This document shows positions 1 through 4,283 of a stretch of DNA of 7,414 nucleotides, one piece after another. The stretch is from assembly GCA_030043855.1 (NCBI GenBank), contig JASHWW010000152.1:1-7414 (forward strand), in the 5' to 3' direction. Positions within the stretch are counted from its first letter, which is position 1. Each line of letters starts with the position of its first letter. Position numbers and translations under genes: made by a program. Below the pieces are notes generated by a model, which did not search any database, was not told where the DNA came from, and saw only the letters and a program-made list of their open reading frames with translations. This DNA is from Thermoplasmata archaeon. GTDB lineage: Archaea; Thermoplasmatota; Thermoplasmata; Lutacidiplasmatales; UBA184.

Positions 1-64
1 TCTCGCACAGGTACGCGGCGTAGATCGAATCCTTCCCGCCGGAGACGAGCGCGGTCGCCGTCAC
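1..64 (-). CDS. PP-loop ATP-binding protein, N-terminal fragment (diphthine-ammonia ligase-like)
   Basis: Only the first 21 codons lie in the window; the gene continues past the left edge. From a GTG start the product opens with MTATALVSGGKDSIYAAYL. The SGGKDS loop at residues 8-13 is the pyrophosphate-binding P-loop of the N-type ATP pyrophosphatases, which adenylate a substrate. The K in SGGKDS and the following 'IYAAYL' match the Dph6/MJ0570-like family (ATP-dependent amidation of diphthine on elongation factor 2) better than QueC, which usually has SGGLDS. That assignment is inference from a short piece. The GTG lies 7 nt after the purL stop codon. A GAGG Shine-Dalgarno-like sequence (70-73) overlaps that stop with a 5-nt spacer, which supports this start and suggests cotranscription with purS-purL. 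Other PP-loop enzymes cannot be excluded. Confidence 0.7.
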   Translation of the reverse strand, partial: MTATALVSGGKDSIYAAYLCE

Positions 65-71
65 GAACGCC

Positions 72-2375
72 TCACGGCAGCCCGAGCCCGGATCGCCACC
101 GCGGGTAGAGGGCCGGGAGGTCGAGAGCGCCGACGTCGCGCCCCTTCCAGCGAAGGCGCAACGGTCCGTCCGCGACGTCGCCGAGGCGGACGGCCGGCAG
201 GCGTCGGAACCGCGCCTCGAACCGCGCGGCGCGGCGCCGGGCCACCTCCACGACGATCCGGGACCTCCCTTCGGCCACGAGCGCGAGGGCCGGCCCGTCG
301 AGCCCGGTCCGGTCGAGGTCGATCGTGGCTCCCAGTCCCCCGCCGAATCCCATCTCGGCCAGCGCGACCGCGAGCCCCCCGTCGGAGACGTCGTGCGCGG
401 CCCGCACCTCGCCCGCCGCGTGGGCGCGGAGAAGCGTCTCTCCGATCGCGCGCAATCCCGCCGGGTCCGGTCGGGGGACGCGGAGCAGGGACTCCCCGTG
501 CCGTCGGGCCCAGAGCGATCCGCCCAGCTCCGGCGCCGAACGGCCGAGCAGGTAGAGGGGGTTGCCGACCTCCTTCCAGTCGATGGTGGCCGCCCGGGAG
601 AGATCGGGCACGATCCCGGTCGCGAGCAGAACCGGGGTCGGAGGGATCTCGGCGCCCAGTCCGCCGTTGTAGAGGCTGACGTTTCCGGAGGGCACCGCGA
701 AGCCGAGGATCCGGGCGGCCGCCCCGAGCCCGGCCGTCACGGCCGAGAAATCTCCGAGGACATGCGGGTCCTCGGGATTTCCGAAGTTCAGGCAGTTCGT
801 GAACGCGTCGGGGCGTGCGCCGACCGCGTAGAGGCTCCGCGCCGCCTCTTCCACGACGAGCTCTGCCCCCCGACGAGGATCGTCGTGGCACGCCCACGGC
901 TGGGCCGCGGTCGTGACCGCGAGCCCCGACCGGTCGTGCGCGCGCGGGCGGAGGACGGCCGCGTCGCCGTGCGACGGGGAAACGACGCGCCCCTGGAGCG
1001 GTTTGACGACGGTGCGGCCCTGCACCTCGTGGTCGTAGACGCGGAGCAGACCCTCCCGACTGACGGAGTCGGGGGCGAGGATCATCTCCTCCGCCAGCGC
1101 GACGATCCCGTCGTCCGGAAGTCGCGGCGCGCCGCGCCACCGACGCGGCCGGAGGCGGCGCGGTCGGCGCGCCGGCGGGGCTTCGATGCGGAATCCGACT
1201 CGCAGATGCGCCGCCGGGCGACCGGCCCACTCGAGCGTTTCGAACGGCCCAGCGGTGACCTCGCCGATCTCCGTCGCCGGGACGTCGTGCTGCTGGAAGA
1301 TCCGGAGCACGGCCGGAACGTCCCCCGGCCGCACGTCGAACAGCATCCGCTCCTGCGACTCGGAGATCCAGACCTCCCACGGGAGGAGCCCCTCCTCCCG
1401 CAACGGGACCCGATCGAGGTCGATCCGCGAGCCGAGGCCCGCTGCGTGGACCAGCTCGCCGGAGGCGGAGGCCAGGCCGCCGCCGCCGAGGTCCTTCACG
1501 CCCTGGACGAGATCGCGATCGTACGCCTCGAGACACGCGTGGATGAGCGGCTCCTTCATGATCGGATTCCCGAGCTGCACGGCCCCACGCGACTCGCTCT
1601 CGCTCCGATCCGTCAACTCGCGCGAGGCGAACGCGACGCCGCCGATCCCGTCCCGCCCGGTACGGCCGCCGGCGAGCACCAGTCGATCGCCTCGCGCCCG
1701 GGCCCGGTTCGGGCGGAGCCGACGCCGCGGAAGGATCCCAACGCATCCGACGTTCACGAGCGGGTTGACGACGTAGGATGGGTCGAAGTAGACGCCCCCC
1801 GAGACCGTCGGCACGCCGACGCGGTTGCCGTAATCCCGGATGCCGGCGATGACGCCCTCCGCGAGATACCGCGGGCTCTTGACCCCCTCCGGCAGCGCCG
1901 TTGGGTCGAGGTCGAGAGGTCCAAAGAAGAGCGGGTCGGAGAGGGCGATCGGCTGTCCACCGACCGCCAGGATGTCCCGCAGGATCCCGCCGATGCCGGT
2001 CGCCGCGCCCCCGTACGGCTCGACCGCCGAGGGATGGTTGTGGGATTCGATCCGGATCGCGTACGACAGGTCCGGGGTGAACCGCAGCACGCCGGCGTCG
2101 CCCGTGCCGAGCACGCGGGGCGGATGTAGCCCGCCGAACGCCCGCTTCAGGTACGGTCGGGAACTCTTGTAGCTGCAGTGCTCGCTCCAGCTCTGGGCGA
2201 GTCCGGCGAGCTCGACGTCGGTCGGTTCGCGACGCTCCCGCTGAAAGTAGGCGCGGAGTCGGAGCAGCTCCCGGGCATCGAATCCGAGTCCGCGGGCGTT
2301 CGATTCGGCCGCCAGCTCGCCCGGAGAACGCCCGCGGAACGGGACCTCGGCCACGCCGGGGGCCCACTCGGTCAT
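72..2375 (-). CDS. purL: phosphoribosylformylglycinamidine synthase, large subunit PurL
   Basis: PurL is the synthetase subunit of the cytoplasmic PurLSQ complex. It converts formylglycinamide ribonucleotide, ATP and glutamine-derived ammonia to FGAM, the fourth step of de novo purine synthesis. The 767-residue chain fits the small archaeal/Bacillus-type PurL, a little longer than the usual ~730-740. It has the duplicated AIRS-like layout. The SEHCSYK motif (64-70) contains the catalytic-type His66, ESHNHPS (110-116) and the glycine-rich GGAATGIGG (122-130) follow, and GNPIMKEP is near 270 and DLGGGG near 293. In the second half are CLNFGNPED near 527, SGNVSLYN near 563 and DVSDGG near 662. 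An arginine/proline-rich linker at about 397-417 joins the halves and probably accounts for the extra length. The ATG is 4 nt after the purS stop, so the two are likely translated together. No frameshift or missing motif was seen. Confidence 0.97.
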   Translation of the reverse strand: MTEWAPGVAEVPFRGRSPGELAAESNARGLGFDARELLRLRAYFQRERREPTDVELAGLAQSWSEHCSYKSSRPYLKRAFGGLHPPRVLGTGDAGVLRFTPDLSYAIRIESHNHPSAVEPYGGAATGIGGILRDILAVGGQPIALSDPLFFGPLDLDPTALPEGVKSPRYLAEGVIAGIRDYGNRVGVPTVSGGVYFDPSYVVNPLVNVGCVGILPRRRLRPNRARARGDRLVLAGGRTGRDGIGGVAFASRELTDRSESESRGAVQLGNPIMKEPLIHACLEAYDRDLVQGVKDLGGGGLASASGELVHAAGLGSRIDLDRVPLREEGLLPWEVWISESQERMLFDVRPGDVPAVLRIFQQHDVPATEIGEVTAGPFETLEWAGRPAAHLRVGFRIEAPPARRPRRLRPRRWRGAPRLPDDGIVALAEEMILAPDSVSREGLLRVYDHEVQGRTVVKPLQGRVVSPSHGDAAVLRPRAHDRSGLAVTTAAQPWACHDDPRRGAELVVEEAARSLYAVGARPDAFTNCLNFGNPEDPHVLGDFSAVTAGLGAAARILGFAVPSGNVSLYNGGLGAEIPPTPVLLATGIVPDLSRAATIDWKEVGNPLYLLGRSAPELGGSLWARRHGESLLRVPRPDPAGLRAIGETLLRAHAAGEVRAAHDVSDGGLAVALAEMGFGGGLGATIDLDRTGLDGPALALVAEGRSRIVVEVARRRAARFEARFRRLPAVRLGDVADGPLRLRWKGRDVGALDLPALYPRWRSGLGLP

Positions 2376-2379
2376 CGGT

Positions 2380-2625
2380 TCAGGCCGGGATTGGACGGAC
2401 GGTGACCCGGTGGACGACCGGGTTCGCGAGCAGGCGGTCGACCGCCTGACCGGCCCGCGCCTCCGCCTCGCTCGGGGAGACTCCCGAGAACTCGAGGTCG
2501 TACACGCGGGCGGTGGTGACGCCCGTCACGGCCGCGATCCCGAGAAGGGCCAGCGATTTCTCGATGCTTTCCGCCTCGGCGTCGAGGATCCCGGGCTTCA
2601 GTTCGACGCGGACTTCGACGCGCAC
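2380..2625 (-). CDS. purS: phosphoribosylformylglycinamidine synthase, small subunit PurS
   Basis: PurS is the small subunit that bridges PurL and the glutaminase PurQ in the FGAM synthetase complex. From a GTG at 2625 the product is 81 residues, starting MRVEVRVELKPGILDAEAE. This matches the PurS pattern of a first beta strand followed by KPG(I/V)LD, then a helix, a 'V.DLEFSG' strand near the middle and a C-terminal strand ending in VRPIP. The usual length is about 80-90. The frame is open upstream, and a second GTG at 2658 would give 92 residues with a non-conserved leader. I chose 2625 because it places the first strand at the N-terminus as in the family. Neither start has a clear Shine-Dalgarno sequence, so the start is uncertain while the identity is firm. 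It is the first gene of the leftward purine cluster and directly precedes purL. Confidence 0.88.
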   Translation of the reverse strand: MRVEVRVELKPGILDAEAESIEKSLALLGIAAVTGVTTARVYDLEFSGVSPSEAEARAGQAVDRLLANPVVHRVTVRPIPA

Positions 2626-2776
2626 GCGCGCACCGGAGCCGGCGTCGGGCGGGGCCACGCCGTTCGTACGGGACCGGACACATAACGGTGCGCCCGGGGC
2701 GAACGTCGGACGGTCTCGGATCGGCTCGCGTCGTTCGGTCCGGAACCGCGCAGTTTCCGGCCTCCTCGCCGTTGCC

Positions 2777-2790
2777 AAAAGCCTAAATAC
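2777..2790 (+). promoter_or_regulatory. BRE/TATA-like promoter element for the rightward genes
   Basis: AAAAGCCTAAATAC is the clearest AT island in the divergent region and has the archaeal arrangement of a purine-rich BRE followed by a TAAATA TATA box (about 2783-2790). A start site about 25 nt downstream would fall near 2812-2816, leaving a leader of about 20 nt before the ATG at 2835. The core also reads TATTTAG on the minus strand, so it could serve the purS side as well, with a leader of roughly 100-135 nt. The rest of 2626-2834 is GC-rich, and I see no terminator or RNA gene in it. Confidence 0.5.
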
Positions 2791-2834
2791 CAGTCCTTTT
2801 TCGGGCCCCCCGGCTCGGTGGGGGGCCGGCCGGC

Positions 2835-3008
2835 ATGGAGGAGTTCATCTGTAGCGTGGAGTTTCTCCGGGGGCCGGGGGACTTCCTCGCGCGCGTGTCG
2901 AGTGAGGCCGGCGGGGTCCGCGAGTATCGCGGTCCGATCGCCGGTGATGTGATCGATCAAGTGGTCAACGACCTCCAAGAGGAGTTCGAGTCCGCGCCGG
3001 CGACCTAG
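2835..3008 (+). CDS. small acidic protein of unknown function (57 aa)
   Basis: I do not recognise this protein family. The product begins MEEFICSVEFLRGPGDFLAR and ends with DLQEEFESAPAT. It has 57 residues, a single cysteine (Cys6) and no signal peptide or membrane segment. It alternates a short hydrophobic strand (FICSVEF), a helix-like stretch, a GG-containing turn, and a C-terminal acidic amphipathic helix (DVIDQVVNDLQEEFES). The evidence that it is a real gene is a TATA-like element at the right distance upstream, a GGTGGGGGG Shine-Dalgarno-like run 8 nt before the ATG, and a composition typical of a folded small protein. It is 59 nt upstream of the Lrp-like gene on the same strand with no evident promoter between them, so it probably heads a three-gene operon. 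No function can be inferred. Confidence 0.7.
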   Translation: MEEFICSVEFLRGPGDFLARVSSEAGGVREYRGPIAGDVIDQVVNDLQEEFESAPAT

Positions 3009-3056
3009 CGCGGCAGAGGGCCAGGCATTCGCTGTCATCGAGAGGATATCGCGTAC

Positions 3057-3063
3057 GGAGGTG
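3057..3063 (+). promoter_or_regulatory. Shine-Dalgarno site of the Lrp-like gene
   Basis: GGAGGTG lies 4 nt before the ATG at 3068 and is complementary to the anti-Shine-Dalgarno end of 16S rRNA. It fixes the start of the downstream gene. The same heptamer precedes rpoH in this window, showing that this organism uses leadered, SD-dependent initiation for some genes. Confidence 0.7.
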
Positions 3064-3067
3064 CACC

Positions 3068-3409
3068 ATGGAGAAACCGTCGGCGGGTCGGGCGCCGGTC
3101 AGTCGAGCCGTGGAAAGCGCGTTCACCAAGGTCTGGGGGGACGAGCACGTCGTCGCCCTGATCGCCCTCAAGGTCGAGACGGCGGAGGCGGACAGCGTCG
3201 CCAGCGAGGTGGCGAAGTTCGCCGAGGTCGAGGACGTCTTCCTCGTCACCGGCGACACCGACATCTTCCTGAAGGTCCGGTTCCCGCACTACGAGGAACT
3301 GAAGGACTTCGTGCTCCACCGTCTCCCGTCGGTCCGCGGGATCCGCGAGACGAAGACGCTGCTCGTCGTCACCGCCTACAAGGAGGCGGGGGAGACCCAC
3401 CACGCATGA
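3068..3409 (+). CDS. stand-alone Lrp/AsnC ligand-binding (RAM) domain protein
   Basis: The 113-residue product is essentially one AsnC-type RAM domain, the beta-alpha-beta-beta-alpha-beta fold that binds amino acids or other small effectors and assembles into dimers or octamers. Strand 1 is about 28-36 (VVALIALKV), helix 1 about 39-51 and strand 2 54-60 (VEDVFLV). Strand 3 carries the characteristic G-D-x-D-I motif (62-66, with FLKV after it), helix 2 is about 73-84 and the last strand about 101-106. Residues 1-25 are too short for a helix-turn-helix and contain none, so it probably does not bind DNA alone. Such HTH-less proteins may act as ligand sensors for a full Lrp protein or as independent effectors. 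A strong GGAGGTG site supports the ATG. Its stop overlaps the UPF0147 start by ATGA. Confidence 0.88.
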   Translation: MEKPSAGRAPVSRAVESAFTKVWGDEHVVALIALKVETAEADSVASEVAKFAEVEDVFLVTGDTDIFLKVRFPHYEELKDFVLHRLPSVRGIRETKTLLVVTAYKEAGETHHA

Positions 3410-3723
3410 CCGCCCCGGCGTCGACCCCCGCGCCCGGCGCCGCCCCCCCGATGCCGACCGTCCCCGCCGAGCCGGACTCCGCGGGCCTGCAGCGGGTCGT
3501 GGCGTCGCTCGCCGAGCTGGCGGACGACGTTTCGGTGCCGCGCAACATCCGGCGCGGTGCGCTCAGCGCGCGGGCCGAACTCGAGAAGCCGCGCGTCGCC
3601 CTCGACGTCCGGATCGCGGGCGCGATCTCGCTCTTGGACGACCTGTCGAACGACCCGAACCTTCCGACGCACGGCCGGACCGCGATCTGGTCGATCGTCT
3701 CGAGTCTGGAGAGCCTGCCGTGA
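3406..3723 (+). CDS. UPF0147 family protein
   Basis: This is a 105-residue member of the archaeal UPF0147 family, whose biochemical role is unknown. The diagnostic elements are VPRNIRR (44-50), an amphipathic helix after it, and the C-terminal block ISLLDDLSNDPNLPTH (74-89) running into RTAIWSIVSSLE (91-102). All of this looks alpha-helical. The family is usually near 90 residues. The extra length is an alanine/proline-rich N-terminal tail, and a second in-frame ATG at 3451 would give 90 residues. I keep the first ATG because it overlaps the preceding stop as ATGA, a common coupling arrangement, with a GGAG 11 nt upstream. It probably shares a transcript with the Lrp-like gene. It is followed by 59 nt and then a tRNA gene. 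Confidence 0.92.
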   Translation: MTAPASTPAPGAAPPMPTVPAEPDSAGLQRVVASLAELADDVSVPRNIRRGALSARAELEKPRVALDVRIAGAISLLDDLSNDPNLPTHGRTAIWSIVSSLESLP

Positions 3724-3742
3724 CGACCGCTCGCAGCAGGTT

Positions 3743-3749
3743 GAAATAC
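3743..3749 (+). promoter_or_regulatory. candidate TATA box for tRNA-Lys
   Basis: GAAATAC, within the AT-rich TTGAAATACG, is the only AT-rich patch between the UPF0147 stop and the tRNA. Its centre is about 37 nt before the mature tRNA 5' end. A start site about 26 nt downstream would leave a 5' leader of around 10 nt to be removed by RNase P. It is also the only evident promoter upstream of rpoH-rpoB. Confidence 0.45.
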
Positions 3750-3803
3750 GCCCCCCGCGTCCGAGGCGTTCGGAGCGGGATCGGGCCCGTAGCTCAGTTC
3801 GGT

Positions 3804-3834
3804 TGGCCGTCGGACGTCGCCGGCGGCCCGGAAA
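3804..3834 (+). other. tRNA-Lys intron 1, D-loop (position 20/21), 31 nt
   Basis: The insertion forms a bulge-helix-bulge. Exon bases UUCG (3798-3801) pair with intron bases CGGA (3829-3832) as a 4-bp central helix containing one U-G pair. The 3-nt bulges are GUU (3802-3804) and AAA (3833-3835). Beyond them the intron closes on itself as a 9-bp hairpin (3805-3813 with 3820-3828, one wobble) with a 6-nt loop. Cutting after the second base of each bulge removes exactly 31 nt and restores the D-loop AGUUCGGUA. The exon-exon outer helix is the D stem, with A14 and G15 unpaired, so the motif is slightly relaxed on that side. Confidence 0.87.
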
Positions 3835-3873
3835 AGAGCATCTGGCTTTTAACCAGGTGGTCGGGGGTTCGAA

Positions 3874-3902
3874 CGAGCCGCCCCGCGGGGGCGCTCCGGC
3901 AC
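3874..3902 (+). other. tRNA-Lys intron 2, T-loop (position 59/60), 29 nt
   Basis: The outer helix is the T stem (GGGGG/CCCCC). T-loop bases UUCG (3868-3871) face intron bases CGGC (3897-3900), forming three pairs, one of them U-G, plus one U-C mismatch. The bulges are AAC (3872-3874) and ACU (3901-3903). The intron then folds as GAGC/GCUC (3875-3878 with 3893-3896), a bulged C3879, and GCCCC/GGGGC with a 3-nt loop. Cutting after the second base of each bulge removes 29 nt and leaves the standard T-loop UUCGAAU. The cut positions match those of intron 1. Confidence 0.87.
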
Positions 3903-3927
3903 TCCCCCCGGGCCCGTCCGACTCCCC

Positions 3928-3934
3928 GGAGGTG
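3928..3934 (+). promoter_or_regulatory. Shine-Dalgarno site of rpoH
   Basis: GGAGGTG lies 3 nt before the ATG at 3938 and only 12 nt after the tRNA-Lys 3' end. It decides the rpoH start, even though the resulting protein has an N-terminal tail beyond the usual family domain. Confidence 0.7.
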
Positions 3935-3937
3935 CGC

Positions 3938-4276
3938 ATGAGCCCGAGCCCGGCGCGGCGATCCCGCGCGAAGTCGTCCGCGAAGGCGCCGGCCCCGACG
4001 CCCCGCCCGTTCGTGGCCCACCACCTCGCTCCGCCCCACGAGGTGCTCGGCGAGGAGGAGAGCAAGCGCGTCCTCGAGCAGCTGAAGACCGCCGGGGAGC
4101 GGCTGCCGAAGATCCTCGTGAACGACCCGGGTCTGCAGACCGATCCGAAGTACGCCGCGCTCAAGGAGTCCGGCGAGCCGCTGGTCGGCCGCCTGGTCCG
4201 GGTGCGCCGGCCGAGCGCGACCGCCGGGGAAGCGATCGCGTACCGCCTCATCGTGGCCTCCGCGGGAGGCGACTGA
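3938..4276 (+). CDS. rpoH: DNA-directed RNA polymerase subunit H (Rpo5)
   Basis: Archaeal RpoH corresponds to the C-terminal domain of eukaryotic Rpb5 and is a core assembly subunit near the downstream DNA cleft. The conserved domain spans about residues 25-106. It includes HHLAPPHEVL (28-37) with the E-E-x-K pattern after it, LPKILVNDP (56-64), and the C-terminal RRPSATAGEAIAYRLIV (90-106), the family's most constant block. The protein has 112 residues against the usual ~75-85. The excess is a basic Ala/Pro/Ser/Lys/Arg-rich N-terminal tail of 24 residues and a longer loop (about 65-82) between the last two conserved blocks. The start is fixed by a GGAGGTG site 3 nt upstream. It precedes rpoB by 7 nt, the standard archaeal order, and begins 21 nt after the tRNA-Lys gene. 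Confidence 0.95.
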   Translation: MSPSPARRSRAKSSAKAPAPTPRPFVAHHLAPPHEVLGEEESKRVLEQLKTAGERLPKILVNDPGLQTDPKYAALKESGEPLVGRLVRVRRPSATAGEAIAYRLIVASAGGD

Positions 4277-4283
4277 CGAATCC

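Larger units (their letters stand above)
3783..3916 (+). tRNA. tRNA-Lys (anticodon UUU) with two introns
   Basis: After removal of two short insertions the transcript folds as a perfect 74-nt tRNA. The acceptor stem GGGCCCG (3783-3789) pairs with CGGGCCC (3909-3915), with discriminator G3916. U8 and A9 follow, then the D stem GCUC/GAGC (3792-3795 with 3836-3839). The anticodon stem is UCUGG/CCAGG with loop CUUUUAA, giving anticodon UUU at 3848-3850. The variable loop is UGGUC, and the T stem GGGGG (3863-3867) pairs with CCCCC (3904-3908). The spliced D-loop reads AGUUCGGUA and the spliced T-loop UUCGAAU, both standard. The 3' CCA is not encoded, as the genome reads GTCC after G73. Unspliced, the D-loop and T-loop are each enlarged by about 30 nt, so gene finders allowing only an anticodon-loop intron could miss it. 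It lies between UPF0147 and rpoH, 21 nt before the rpoH ATG. Confidence 0.95.

Noticed and set aside
393..2129. Long open frame of 578 codons on the plus strand
   Set aside because: It lies antisense to purL, whose motifs are complete. The translation is arginine-rich and has no recognisable domain. Long antisense frames are expected at this GC content.
61..2367. A 768-codon minus-strand frame almost coextensive with purL
   Set aside because: It is a shifted-frame shadow of purL with low-complexity Arg/Pro/Gly composition and none of the FGAM synthetase motifs.
2626..2778. N-terminal extension of PurS up to a TTG at 2778
   Set aside because: It would add about 51 residues with no family similarity. 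PurS proteins begin with the beta strand found at residue 1 of the 2625 start.
2797..2801. T-run as a transcription terminator for purine or flanking genes
   Set aside because: The flanking genes diverge, so no transcript needs to end here. It lies between the TATA-like box and the expected start site.
3805..3828. The D-loop hairpin as a terminator or attenuator
   Set aside because: There is no T-run after it, and it is fully explained as the intron hairpin of a bulge-helix-bulge within a perfect tRNA.
3846..3853. CTTTTAAC as an internal TATA box for rpoH
   Set aside because: The sequence is dictated by the Lys anticodon loop, and no initiator or BRE stands out. It is kept only as an alternative within a finding.
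3783..3916. tRNA-Lys as a decayed pseudogene with random insertions
   Set aside because: All stems are perfectly paired apart from one U-G in the anticodon stem. Both insertions sit at sites where symmetric cuts restore standard loops. Random insertions would not do this twice.
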